Assembly (NCBI GenBank): GCA_020635495.1
Contig: JACJZQ010000008.1
Coordinates: 1-64,000 of the forward strand
DNA length: 64,000 nucleotides
Direction of reading: 5' to 3'
Origin: Flavobacteriales bacterium
Lineage (GTDB): Bacteria; Bacteroidota; Bacteroidia; UBA10329
The stretch's first letter is position 1; the number at the start of each line of letters is the position of its first letter. The notes below the pieces were generated by a model. The model ran no database searches, was not told where the DNA came from, and worked only from the letters and a program-made list of their open reading frames with translations. Positions 41,914 to 50,958 of this stretch are shown here, piece by piece. The translations under genes and the position numbers were made by a program.

Positions 41914-42726
41914 ATGAAAAAACTACTTGTTCTATCCATCATTTTAGGGTTTGTGACCGCCTGTACAACAGTGCCGATCACTGGCAGAAAACAGATGAAT
42001 TTGCTGCCCGAAAGCCAAATGCGCAGCATGGCTGCCACCAGCTATTCGCAATTTATCAGTCAGAACCCGCCATTGCCCGTTTCTGACCCACGTGTGCAAC
42101 AGGTGCAACGGGTAGGAGAGAAGATATCTAGAGCGGCCATCCGATACCTGCAGGCCAAAGGCGCTACCGATAGGGTGGCGGGTTTCAATTGGTCGTACAA
42201 TGTGGTGAACGACAATACGGTGAATGCATGGTGCATGCCGGGTGGTAGAATTGTTTTCTACACGGGTATTCTGCCCATTTGCCAAGATGATGACGGCATT
42301 GCCGTGGTAATGGGGCATGAGGTGGCCCACGCCATTGCCCGGCATGGCAATGAGCGAGTCAGTCAAGGATTGTTGGTTCAGGGCGGTGGTATTGCGCTTG
42401 ATTTTGCCACGGCTTACGCCAACCAACCAGAGCAGACCAGAGCACTGTTTCAGCAGGCTTACGGACTGGGCACAACCGTTGGGGCCATTCTGCCGTTCTC
42501 CCGTTTACACGAAAGTGAGGCCGATGAAATGGGGTTGATCTTTACGGCCATGGCTGGTTATGACCCAGCCAAAGCGGTTCCATTCTGGCAACGGATGGCC
42601 CAAGCAGGTGGTCAGCGTCCGCCCGAATTTTTGAGCACGCACCCAGACCCGGAAAAGCGAAGCGCCAAGCTCAATGAGTTGGTGCCACTGGCCAGAGCCT
42701 ACGCCAAGAAGTATGGAACGGAGTGA
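41914..42726 (+). CDS. M48-family zinc metalloprotease lipoprotein
   Basis: 270 residues with lipobox (FVTACTT, Cys 17). Zinc motif GHEVAHAIARH (HExxH) near 133-143 and the third ligand in HESEADEMGL. Proteins of this size (LoiP/YggG/BepA-like) sit in the periplasm at the outer membrane and degrade or help misfolded outer-membrane proteins. The N-terminal VPITGRKQMNLLPESQ block is typical. Complete. The stop meets the CotH gene stop directly. Confidence 0.9.
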   Translation: MKKLLVLSIILGFVTACTTVPITGRKQMNLLPESQMRSMAATSYSQFISQNPPLPVSDPRVQQVQRVGEKISRAAIRYLQAKGATDRVAGFNWSYNVVNDNTVNAWCMPGGRIVFYTGILPICQDDDGIAVVMGHEVAHAIARHGNERVSQGLLVQGGGIALDFATAYANQPEQTRALFQQAYGLGTTVGAILPFSRLHESEADEMGLIFTAMAGYDPAKAVPFWQRMAQAGGQRPPEFLSTHPDPEKRSAKLNELVPLARAYAKKYGTE

Positions 42727-45198
42727 TCAATCCTTCTGAACGAAGACCACCTTTTCAGAGAATCGCTGAGTTTCGGTCATTACCGTGAGGAGGTAAATTC
42801 CTTGCAATGATTCCTGCACGTTGAAGTTCATCTGGTGCGTGCCACCTTGCAACTGACCGTTGAAGAGTTCTGCTTTCCGAGAACCCTGAAGATCGTATAA
42901 AAGCACTTGCACTTGCTGGCGTTTATCAATGACAAAACGCGTGGTGAAATTGCCAGAGGTTGGGCTAGGGAAGACCTCAAGTTCATTGTATTGACCCGAC
43001 CCGACAAAAATGGCCGTAACGGAGTCTCCATCTGCGGGAAAGAATGTTCTACTGTAAGCCGAAGAACCATCAAAATCCGAGCGGTTGGTTTCCCAATGGC
43101 TGAATGTAAAACCAGGGTTTTCGTCAATGCCCATCCGAATGGCAATATCTTCGAAATACACCCCATCAAACGGAAATTCTCTCAGCGAAATGGAGTTGAG
43201 ATCGATCTTTCCGGCCGATGGTGGATAGACGTTGAGGTGAATGTTGGCCTTATCGGCCAGACCATAGAAATTCTGCAATTGAGAAAGTGCGTAGGGCGGT
43301 CTTCGCTCCACATAGGTCTTTACAATGTCCACCTCATCATACCAATCATTCTCTTCGGCATTCCACCTTTCGTAATGTCGATGTATTACGGGTTCAATGC
43401 GGTCTGCAGCCCTGTCCACGGCCTCTGCAAATTTTTCAGCACTGAAAACGGTGTTGGCCAGATCGCAATACCGATTGATGAAATACTCGAAATAGGCTCT
43501 GTTCTCCAGCAGTTTCCTGAAGATGATGACGTGCCTGTTGGTATCTCCGTAAGAACCCAATGCTCTGTTGAGCGCATCAAACTCCACAGGAGCAAAAGAA
43601 ACGCCCCCCAGCGTGGCATCGAGGTCGAAGATCACATACCGCCACTTGGATGAATCTACCCGCGCTCTCCAATATTTGAGGTTGTTGTACGGCCAATCCA
43701 GGTTATTGATGTAGGTCTGCGAGATGTAGTAATCTGCTATGTTCAACACATCGAAAAGGCTGTCTGCCAATTCAAAATTGGAATTGTCCGTCAGATCCAG
43801 ACCCAGCAGCAAGGCTTCATGCGCATTGAACGCATCAAAGCTGCCTTCCATCACCAGGCCCTGCTCTTCCAGCATGTCCACCACGTCATCATTGTACCCA
43901 TAATTGTATTGCACATAGTAGCGGTCCACTTTCTCGCGAGCGTTGTGAATACCCCAGAATTCTCCATTCAGGTACACCTCAACGGGGTTGAAACAGACCG
44001 CATCGAGATGGAGCCCGTTAGAAATGAAAACGTTGTGAATGAACCCGTCTCTGAACATGGTTTTCAAGTAATCGGAACCGGAATTCCGAAGTAGGAAACG
44101 CTTGTTCTTGGGTTGGATCTTGGTAGAGAATAACGGATATTCTATTTCATCTTTTCCGTACTCATCATCTGCCAAAAGCCGGAGACTTCTCATGGGGCGG
44201 GTTCTGGAAATGGATCCACCGTGAATGCGAACACCGAGTTTCTGCTCAAAACCCAGCCGGCCGTACTTGTTAATCCATTGCACATTGACGGGAACCTCTG
44301 TGTCTGACCAGAAATTGGCACCGTAATACGGGAATTCTGGAGAGGCATTGGGGCCGAAAACGTAAATGCCCGTGTCTTCATTGAAAAAGTAACCGGGGTG
44401 TGTAGAAAGACAGACAATAGGCAAGGCCTGTTCTTCTAGAAAAACATAGTTGCCAATGGCATTATTTGAAGGAAGCAATCCATCCTTGAACGCACGTGCA
44501 TTTACTACCGCTGAGCTGCTTATCTGTAGCGGTTCTGAGTAAAGCTGAGCGTTCGCGTTAGGTTCGCTGCCATCAAGCGTATAGCGTATTTCTGCACCCG
44601 CATCTTTCGCAGAAATGGAAAGAGCAATCGGTTGGTTGTAGATTCCTGTTACCATGCTGAATTCAGGTCTGTACGCGACCAAATGGTCTGTGGCAGATGA
44701 ATTGGTTGCATCTGGCGTTGGCGTTGCAAAGAAGGCGCGTTGCGTTGCACCATCTGTGGCTGCGCCATAAGACATGTCAGAAGGAACATATGGCAGCTGC
44801 AAACTGTCTATCAACTCCAGATTCTCGGAAAAAAGTAAAATGGTTTCGCCTTGCTGCGATATTTTGAAAGATGTGTGTGGTGGATTCGAATTGGGCTCGT
44901 CCTCGCCAGAGGCGTAGATGATGAAATGGTCAAAACCAACCAATACACCCGATGTGAACTGCCACTTGGTTGGTTGGTCAGGGTCGTCTGTTAAGTAAAA
45001 ACCCGTCAGATCAATAGACTCGGAATTGGGATTGTAGAGTTCTATCCAATCGGGTGTTTCTCCTTCTTGATCGGTGAGAATGGTCTGGTTGCTACTGCAT
45101 ACCTCATTGATTCTGGCCTGTCCGTAACCGTGTAGGGCACAGAACATCAGAACACAGGTCTGAACAATATATCTTAACAACGGCTGTTTAAATCGCAC
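42727..45198 (-). CDS. CotH-kinase family protein with lamin-tail domain and T9SS tail
   Basis: 823 residues: signal peptide (ending GYGQ); lamin-tail domain (about 27-150, RINEVCSSNQT ... DWIELYNPN ... LTGFYLTDD); a chitobiase-like Fn3 domain (IRYTLDGSEPN); CotH domain (about 270-600) with GVRIHGGSISR, KRFLLRNSGSDY, EVYLNGEFWGIHN and YVIFDLDATLGG; a short linker domain; and a type IX sorting domain at the end (ELEVFPSPTSGNFTTRF ... GIYLLTV ... EKVVFVQ). CotH proteins are atypical kinases of secreted proteins. Exported through T9SS. Confidence 0.9.
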   Translation of the reverse strand: MRFKQPLLRYIVQTCVLMFCALHGYGQARINEVCSSNQTILTDQEGETPDWIELYNPNSESIDLTGFYLTDDPDQPTKWQFTSGVLVGFDHFIIYASGEDEPNSNPPHTSFKISQQGETILLFSENLELIDSLQLPYVPSDMSYGAATDGATQRAFFATPTPDATNSSATDHLVAYRPEFSMVTGIYNQPIALSISAKDAGAEIRYTLDGSEPNANAQLYSEPLQISSSAVVNARAFKDGLLPSNNAIGNYVFLEEQALPIVCLSTHPGYFFNEDTGIYVFGPNASPEFPYYGANFWSDTEVPVNVQWINKYGRLGFEQKLGVRIHGGSISRTRPMRSLRLLADDEYGKDEIEYPLFSTKIQPKNKRFLLRNSGSDYLKTMFRDGFIHNVFISNGLHLDAVCFNPVEVYLNGEFWGIHNAREKVDRYYVQYNYGYNDDVVDMLEEQGLVMEGSFDAFNAHEALLLGLDLTDNSNFELADSLFDVLNIADYYISQTYINNLDWPYNNLKYWRARVDSSKWRYVIFDLDATLGGVSFAPVEFDALNRALGSYGDTNRHVIIFRKLLENRAYFEYFINRYCDLANTVFSAEKFAEAVDRAADRIEPVIHRHYERWNAEENDWYDEVDIVKTYVERRPPYALSQLQNFYGLADKANIHLNVYPPSAGKIDLNSISLREFPFDGVYFEDIAIRMGIDENPGFTFSHWETNRSDFDGSSAYSRTFFPADGDSVTAIFVGSGQYNELEVFPSPTSGNFTTRFVIDKRQQVQVLLYDLQGSRKAELFNGQLQGGTHQMNFNVQESLQGIYLLTVMTETQRFSEKVVFVQKD

Positions 45199-45235
45199 TG
45201 GTTAAATTTACGGCTCAATTAGTTCGCAAACTGTT

Positions 45236-45418
45236 ATGCCAAAGGTCTTATTGCTTTTCGGGTTTCTCTCAATTATACTGGTTTCGTGCAAAGATGATTG
45301 CCTGACCTGTTCTGGTACCACCTACGCCAGAGAGATCTGTGAGAGCGATTATTTGGAGAAAAGCGATTTTCAGGCTGAGATATCTGCGTACGAAGCAACG
45401 GGAGGTACCTGTGAATAA
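45236..45418 (+). CDS. Small Cys-rich lipoprotein, first of tandem pair
   Basis: 60 residues with a lipobox (IILVSCKDD, Cys 18). The mature peptide of ~43 residues has CLTCSG, REICESDY and ends GGTCE: five cysteines counting the lipidated one. It overlaps its downstream paralogue by 8 bp. Unknown function; no family name. Confidence 0.75.
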   Translation: MPKVLLLFGFLSIILVSCKDDCLTCSGTTYAREICESDYLEKSDFQAEISAYEATGGTCE

Positions 45419-45605
45419 ACTGATTCTCATAGCGCTTGTATTCGGACTTGGACTCGTAGGGTGTTCGCGTTGCGAGGATTGCGAGTTGAATGGCAATACC
45501 GAAACCATCTGCGAAACGGAGTTCGATAGCTCCAACCAGTACGAAGACGCGATTGCCGACAGAGAAGCGGCAGGTGCCGTGTGCACCAGTTCTGGCGGGT
45601 TTTAA
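45411..45605 (+). CDS. Small Cys-rich lipoprotein, second of tandem pair
   Basis: 64 residues from GTG 45411, with ggaggt (45401-45406) as ribosome-binding site inside the first gene. Lipobox GLVGCSR (Cys 18). The spacing C-x2-C, then TICETEF, then EAAGAVC mirrors the first gene (CLTC, EICESDY, EATGGTC), so the two are tandem paralogues. Located just before efp on the same strand. Confidence 0.75.
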   Translation: MNKLILIALVFGLGLVGCSRCEDCELNGNTETICETEFDSSNQYEDAIADREAAGAVCTSSGGF

Positions 45606-45622
45606 CGTTGCTTGCAAAGCAT

Positions 45623-45653
45623 ATTGCCTAGCTTGACAACTTGGTTAATTTTG
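45623..45653 (+). promoter_or_regulatory. Bacteroidota-type promoter of efp
   Basis: ATTG (45623-45626, one mismatch from TTTG) and TAATTTTG (45646-45653, full match to TAnnTTTG) are 19 bp apart, the consensus spacing. Transcription should start about 45660, giving a leader of roughly a dozen bases before ATG 45672. Confidence 0.65.
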
Positions 45654-45671
45654 CCGAACAAATAAGTTTAA

Positions 45672-46235
45672 ATGGCATCAACATCAGATATTAAGGTAGG
45701 ATCGGTTATCCGGTACAACGGAGAATTGTGCATTGTAAGTGATAAGCAACACACCATGCCGGGCAAGGGCGGGGCGTTCTATCAGGTTAAAATGAAATCC
45801 ATCCAAACGGGTAGGAGCTACGAGAACCGATTCCGCTCGGGAGAAAGTGTTGACATTGCCAGACTTGTTTACACAGAATTGCAGTACATCTACGAAGAAG
45901 GGGAGCATTTCGTGTGCATGAATCAGGAAACGTACGAGCAGATCCATATTCCGAAAGCGCTTTTCGGAGACAATGCCAGGTTCTTGAAAGAGAGTATGAT
46001 CGTTAAGATCGGGTTTGAAAGCGACCAGCCTATCATTGCGGAAGCGCCAACATTCGTTGAGTTGCTAGTAACTTACTCCGAACCAGGAATCAAAGGAGAT
46101 ACAGCTACAAACACCCTAAAGCCTGCTACGCTTGAAACAGGTGCTGAGATCAAAGTTCCATTGTTTGTGAACGAAGGAGACAAGATCAAGATCGATACAC
46201 GTACCGGAGAGTACATGGAAAGGGTTAAGGACTGA
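45672..46235 (+). CDS. efp: Elongation factor P
   Basis: 187 residues, full length with three beta-barrel domains. Domain I: DIKVGSVIRYNGELCIV and HTMPGKGGAFYQVKMKS, where the Lys of PGKGG is the residue at the loop tip that reaches the peptidyl-transferase centre. Domains II-III end with KIDTRTGEYMERV. It relieves ribosomes stalled at consecutive prolines. lpxD follows after 2 bp. Confidence 0.97.
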   Translation: MASTSDIKVGSVIRYNGELCIVSDKQHTMPGKGGAFYQVKMKSIQTGRSYENRFRSGESVDIARLVYTELQYIYEEGEHFVCMNQETYEQIHIPKALFGDNARFLKESMIVKIGFESDQPIIAEAPTFVELLVTYSEPGIKGDTATNTLKPATLETGAEIKVPLFVNEGDKIKIDTRTGEYMERVKD

Positions 46236-46237
46236 CC

Positions 46238-47170
46238 TTGAAATTCAATAACCCCATAACCGTTGGCGATCTTGCAAAGAAGGTCAATGGTAAAGTGATC
46301 GGAAATTCAGCCACCCTCATAACCGGATTGAATGAGATTCATCGGGTTGAAAAGGGTGATGTTACTTTCTGTGATAATTCAAAGTACATTAAGGCGGCCA
46401 TCAATTCTGCCGCTTCCGTTATTCTTATAAACGAAGCATGTGAAGCGCCAAAAGGCAAGTCACTGATCGTGGTTCAAAAGCCGTTTCAGACGTTTTCTGA
46501 CCTGTCAAAAGAACTCCGAGGAGATTATCACTCTACTGCATCGGTAGATCCGAGTGCAAAGGTCGGTTCAACCACAAGGTTGTTTCCAGGTGTTGTGATC
46601 GGGAAAGGAGTAACCATTGGTGAGCATTGCATCATTCATCCTAACGTTACCATTTATGATGGTTGTACCATCGGAAACAACGTGATCATCCACTCTGGGA
46701 CGGTCATAGGAGCGGATGCTTTCTACTACCAGAGAACCCCAAACGGATACAACAAGTTGCATTCCAGCGGCACGGTAAGGATTGATGATAATGTGGAAAT
46801 CGGTGCTGGATGTACCATCGATAGAGGTGTAACCTCTGAGACCATGATAGGCGCTGGAACCAAGATCGACAACATGGTTCAGATAGGACATGATACCGTT
46901 ATCGGACGGAATTGTCTTTTCGCATCACAAGTGGGCATAGCAGGGGTTGTTACCGTAGAAGATGATGTTATTCTGTGGGGTCAGGTTGGTGTTCAGAAAG
47001 ACCTTACCATTGGTAAAGGCGCTGTGGTTTTGGGTCAATCCGGCCTTGCCAAATCATTGGAAGGAGGTATTACCTACTTTGGAAGTCCAGTGAGGGAAGC
47101 GCGCGAAAAAATGAAAGAGTTGGCGCTTATCAAACAACTCCCTGACATCATCAGGGAACTCCGTGGCTAA
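46238..47170 (+). CDS. lpxD: UDP-3-O-acyl-glucosamine N-acyltransferase (LpxD-like)
   Basis: 310 residues from TTG 46238. N-terminal uridine-binding-type domain (ITVGDLAKKVNGKVIG ... DVTFCDN) and a left-handed beta-helix of hexapeptide repeats (VVIGKGVTIGEHCIIHPNV, VRIDDNVEIGAGCTIDRG), with the catalytic His in QIGHDTVIG. It adds the N-linked acyl chain of lipid A. Slightly shorter than typical LpxD (~340), so a Bacteroidota paralogue with another substrate is possible. Same operon as efp. Confidence 0.85.
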   Translation: MKFNNPITVGDLAKKVNGKVIGNSATLITGLNEIHRVEKGDVTFCDNSKYIKAAINSAASVILINEACEAPKGKSLIVVQKPFQTFSDLSKELRGDYHSTASVDPSAKVGSTTRLFPGVVIGKGVTIGEHCIIHPNVTIYDGCTIGNNVIIHSGTVIGADAFYYQRTPNGYNKLHSSGTVRIDDNVEIGAGCTIDRGVTSETMIGAGTKIDNMVQIGHDTVIGRNCLFASQVGIAGVVTVEDDVILWGQVGVQKDLTIGKGAVVLGQSGLAKSLEGGITYFGSPVREAREKMKELALIKQLPDIIRELRG

Positions 47171-47279
47171 GGGTAAGTCATGGTTATTCGTAGATTAGTC
47201 ACGCTGTTACGCAAGTTGGTCTAATACTTCTGTATTCATGCTTTCCTGTTCGTAACTTCAATTCAAGTACACATACTCA

Positions 47280-48539
47280 GTGACCAGCATTAGCAAGAAT
47301 AAGAACGAGCAGATAATTCTTGAGACCCTCAAGATCGCTAACTCGGCTTTGAAGTTGAAGAACTTGAAACTCAACTTATTGCTCGAGATCACTAATGCTA
47401 TCAACAATAATTTCTCGAGGGATCAATTGCTGAAGATCTTTGAATTCGTTCTGAGAAACCAGCTGAATATCGGTCGACTTCTGTTCTACACTAAAGACGA
47501 TGAGTGGGAGTGCTCCATTGCTCATGGGCTGGTTCCCAGAGTTGCTCTTCCATCCATAGAACACGACCTGATCAATATTCACGAGGTTCAGGAGAACACG
47601 AAGAACGGAGCCAAGTACTTTGAGCAGTTTGATGTGATCATTCCCATCATGCACAAGAATGTGCCATTGGCCTTTCTGCTTGCAGGAGATATCAATGAGG
47701 ACTTGATAGAGAACACAAAGACCCGACACATTCCGTTCATTCAGACGCTGGCCAACATCATTACGGTTTCTATTGAGAACAAGCGCTTGTTCAAGGAAAA
47801 CATTCGTAGGGCAGGAATGAAGCGCGAAATGGAATTGGCTTCCGAAATGCAGAATATGCTTTTCCCGAGCAAACTGCCTCAGAATGAGCATATAGAAATG
47901 GCGGCCTATCATAAACCGCATCAGGATGTCGGGGGAGATTACTACGACTATATCCAGTTAAGCGACAATGAAGTGGCCTTTTGCATGGCCGATGTGTCTG
48001 GAAAAGGGGTTTCTGCAGCTTTGCTGATGTCTAACTTTCAGGCAAACCTGCGTGCACTCTTTAAGCACGAGGCTTCGTTGACAGACCTTGTTCAGGAGTT
48101 GAATTCAAAGGTGATGTCGTCTGCAATGGGAGAGAAGTTCATCACTATTTTCATTGCCAAGTACAACTTCGTAACACGAGTACTACAGTACGTTAATGCT
48201 GGTCAAAATCCGCCATTGCTGATATCAAACGATACTACCAGTCAGTTGTCTGTTGGTTGCCCAGGGCTGGGAATGTTGGATGAACTACCGACCATAAGAG
48301 AAGGTGTGGTTATCATAGAGCCGGGCTCCATCATAACCTGCTACACGGATGGAGTGGTGGAATTGGAAAACATGCGCGAACGCGAGTTCGGAGAAAGCAA
48401 ATTGGAGTTGATCATTCTTGACAATCAGAATCAACCGGTTAGGGCAATAAACGAGAAGATTGTAAGTCTGCTGCGAAGTCACAAAGGACATATGCCTTAC
48501 GTAGACGATATCGCTTTACTCACCACCCGTTTCAAGTAG
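47280..48539 (+). CDS. GAF-PP2C (SpoIIE-type) protein phosphatase
   Basis: 419 residues from GTG 47280. N-terminal coiled coil (LKLKNLKLNLLLEI), a GAF-like sensor domain (about 45-180), linker helix (MKREMELASEMQNMLFPSKLP) and a SpoIIE-type phosphatase domain with GGDYYDY, MADVSGKGVSAALLM, NAGQNPPLL, YTDGVVE and DDIALL, which carry the metal-binding aspartates. Such enzymes dephosphorylate anti-sigma-factor antagonists. No cognate anti-anti-sigma gene is adjacent. Overlaps the convergent ligase gene by 24 bp. Confidence 0.9.
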   Translation: MTSISKNKNEQIILETLKIANSALKLKNLKLNLLLEITNAINNNFSRDQLLKIFEFVLRNQLNIGRLLFYTKDDEWECSIAHGLVPRVALPSIEHDLINIHEVQENTKNGAKYFEQFDVIIPIMHKNVPLAFLLAGDINEDLIENTKTRHIPFIQTLANIITVSIENKRLFKENIRRAGMKREMELASEMQNMLFPSKLPQNEHIEMAAYHKPHQDVGGDYYDYIQLSDNEVAFCMADVSGKGVSAALLMSNFQANLRALFKHEASLTDLVQELNSKVMSSAMGEKFITIFIAKYNFVTRVLQYVNAGQNPPLLISNDTTSQLSVGCPGLGMLDELPTIREGVVIIEPGSIITCYTDGVVELENMREREFGESKLELIILDNQNQPVRAINEKIVSLLRSHKGHMPYVDDIALLTTRFK

Positions 48540-49991
48540 TTCTTCAGAATCTTTTTCTTCTTCCGTTCTGGTGTGGTACACCTCTATGGCCACAATGGCT
48601 GCAATGAATCCCCAAAATGGGGCAGAGGCCTTATCTGTATCCAAGAAGTTATTCAGCATACCATGTATCAGGTAGGTTATCAATCCAAGTAGAAGGCTCA
48701 TTAAGTAAAGCCGATGCTCAGCATTCTTGATTTTCGGATAAAGGATAATGGCGTAGTAGAGAACAGCTATCACCACAATAATGAAAGACAGCATTCCAAA
48801 AACACCTGATTCTGACAATGGTCCAATGTACTCGCTGTGTGCGTTACCGGCATCACCTGCATTTGTACTGATAATGGTCTTTTCTGATGAAAGCTGGAAT
48901 GGTGCGTATTGGAACATGTAAGTGCCTGGTCCCCAACCTACAAACGGTCTTTCTTTGAACATTCTCCAAGCAGAACCCCAACGGTTCAATCGCTCAAGGT
49001 TAGATGCATCGGTAGAAATGTTTGTAATGGATTGAACGTGCTCCGTCAACTCCGCAGACGAATCCTGTCGGTTCTGCTCCAATTTCATTACAATGGTCTC
49101 CCAACTGAGAATCAGGGCTCCGACAAAAACCACCGCCAAAGTCAACACCGTGGTAAATCGAATTCTGAGTTTCATGATCATGAAAACCCCAAAAGCACCA
49201 ATAAGACTTACCCAAGCTGCTCTGGTGTAAGAAAGAATCAGAGCCATCGTAAACAGCGCCAACAGGCCAATGAAAACCACTTTCCAACTTCTGCTGTATT
49301 GATTGGAGAATACCAAACCTACAAGCAGCGGATAGAACATGGCCAAAACGGCTCCGTAAGAAGTGTGGTCATTAAAGAAGGGCGACATTACCCAGTGGGC
49401 AGGCTGTTCCATAAAACCGTACATGCCGTGGTGGATAATTGTATACCCGATAATGCCAACGAAGGCCGTGATGTAAGCTCCCAGATAGAGCCTGATGTTC
49501 TTGAAATTTCGGAATATCTGGGTAGTGACGAAGTAGAATGTGATCACATACCAAAGTCTCGAGACCAGGAATTTCAATGAAACCATAGGCATTTCGCTGG
49601 TGGCGGTGGTAATACCAAGCCAAACCAGATTGATTATGATTGCCAAGGTTACAGGATGGTCTGAAATGCGTTTGTCAAACTTTTGCTCCGCAATGAGTTT
49701 TAGAATGAACATCAGCATTACACCAAAAAGCAATGGGTCGGTGGGTAATGCCAATCCTACTCCAAGTCCTATGTCAGTCAGGTTAACCGAGAGAGGTGTC
49801 AGAAACACTACCAGAAGAACCAGCTTATCCAGTGCAAAAAAGGCCAGAAGAGCAATGACAAGAATTACTGGTAGAAGCGCTGCGTAGTAAAACTCAAAGG
49901 CTATCAATACCGCATTCAACAGCGCAAACAGCCCACCCACCGTGTAGATGAGCTTTGAGTTGATTGTTGGAGTTTTGAGCGCCTCAGGCAC
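48516..49991 (-). CDS. O-antigen ligase/polymerase family membrane protein
   Basis: 491 residues with about 12 membrane helices and the large periplasmic loop characteristic of the Wzy_C/WaaL family, containing RLNRWGSAWRMFKERPFVGWG-type text (R...W..A..M....P..G.G) and GNAHSEYIGPLSESG (H near the loop end). It ligates or polymerises surface polysaccharide units. Last gene of a minus-strand polysaccharide set. Confidence 0.85.
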   Translation of the reverse strand: MPEALKTPTINSKLIYTVGGLFALLNAVLIAFEFYYAALLPVILVIALLAFFALDKLVLLVVFLTPLSVNLTDIGLGVGLALPTDPLLFGVMLMFILKLIAEQKFDKRISDHPVTLAIIINLVWLGITTATSEMPMVSLKFLVSRLWYVITFYFVTTQIFRNFKNIRLYLGAYITAFVGIIGYTIIHHGMYGFMEQPAHWVMSPFFNDHTSYGAVLAMFYPLLVGLVFSNQYSRSWKVVFIGLLALFTMALILSYTRAAWVSLIGAFGVFMIMKLRIRFTTVLTLAVVFVGALILSWETIVMKLEQNRQDSSAELTEHVQSITNISTDASNLERLNRWGSAWRMFKERPFVGWGPGTYMFQYAPFQLSSEKTIISTNAGDAGNAHSEYIGPLSESGVFGMLSFIIVVIAVLYYAIILYPKIKNAEHRLYLMSLLLGLITYLIHGMLNNFLDTDKASAPFWGFIAAIVAIEVYHTRTEEEKDSEELLETGGE

Positions 49992-49993
49992 AG

Positions 49994-50956
49994 CTATTGT
50001 TGTTTAGCTGCTGCTCCTCTAACGTTTTCTAAAATGCTCAGGAACAGTAGCGTCATTAGTAAGGTTCCAGCAACAGAAACCAATACGATAAGCCATCTGA
50101 TAGGATAGGCTTTTTTATCTGCTACAACAGGGTTGGTGATAACATTGCAGTAGGTCAGATCCTTTTCCACGTCTCTAACAGCTGCTTCCATCTGCTCTTT
50201 CAGGTTGTTGTAGCTACCGCGGATTCTCCAAAGATGTTCGTTCAGGGAAATGAAATCGCCACCCTTTTCTTTCAGCGCATTCAGCAATGGTTCAATTTCC
50301 TTTGCAGCACTTTGCTTGCCAGGAGTGGAGATAACTTCCAAGTAGCGCTCTGTGGCATACTCTGTTTGTAGCGAGTAATCCAAGATTCCATATTGCTGTC
50401 TGATTCCGGCCAATACTGCTTCTGCGCTGTCCATTTCAGTTTTCTTCTTGGCAACTTGCTCTTGCAGAATTTTCACCAATTCCATGGCTTTCTCCTGTTG
50501 CAGCAAGCGCTCCTTTCTATTGAAGAAGTAAATGACCGAATTGACCATGTCGCGAGCCTTGACGGGGTCAGCATCCAATACTTCTATGACCACAGACTCG
50601 TATTCCGTTTTTCTGAATGTAACGTTCGATTGATACTCTCTGATCAACGCTGTGGTTGAAGCAGGAGCTTTTGGGTCGATTCCGTATGTTTCATAGAGGT
50701 TGTAGAGTTTCACTATCGAATCTCGAACATTATCCGATTCCAACACCTGAAGCATTTGCTCGGTCGGTGTTTCAACCCCCATTGGAATGACGTTGGCCGG
50801 ATACAGTACCGCAAAAGACTTGTATTTGGGGGTTATGATGAATGGGCTGGAGAACAATGCAGATAGTACCAAGGCCAAAACAGCCACCCCAAGCAGTTCC
50901 TTCCACCAACGCAGAAGCAGACTGAACAGAACTGAGTTATTGTATTCGCTGTTCAT
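49994..50956 (-). CDS. Wzz-like chain-length determinant, copy 2
   Basis: 320 residues: a TM helix near 18-35, the Wzz domain start (PFIITPKYKSFAVLYPAN), a long coiled coil (about 150-250) and a second TM helix near the end preceded by KKAYPIRWLIVLVSVAG, the Pro-Ile-Arg/Trp motif at the membrane. It has no cytoplasmic tyrosine-kinase domain. It sets the length of surface polysaccharide. Clearly paralogous to the upstream neighbour. Confidence 0.85.
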   Translation of the reverse strand: MNSEYNNSVLFSLLLRWWKELLGVAVLALVLSALFSSPFIITPKYKSFAVLYPANVIPMGVETPTEQMLQVLESDNVRDSIVKLYNLYETYGIDPKAPASTTALIREYQSNVTFRKTEYESVVIEVLDADPVKARDMVNSVIYFFNRKERLLQQEKAMELVKILQEQVAKKKTEMDSAEAVLAGIRQQYGILDYSLQTEYATERYLEVISTPGKQSAAKEIEPLLNALKEKGGDFISLNEHLWRIRGSYNNLKEQMEAAVRDVEKDLTYCNVITNPVVADKKAYPIRWLIVLVSVAGTLLMTLLFLSILENVRGAAAKQQ

Positions 50957-50958
50957 GA

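Noticed and set aside
42907..43653. 248-codon + strand frame opposite the CotH gene
   Set aside because: Fully antisense to a clearly conserved protein; composition typical of a shadow frame.
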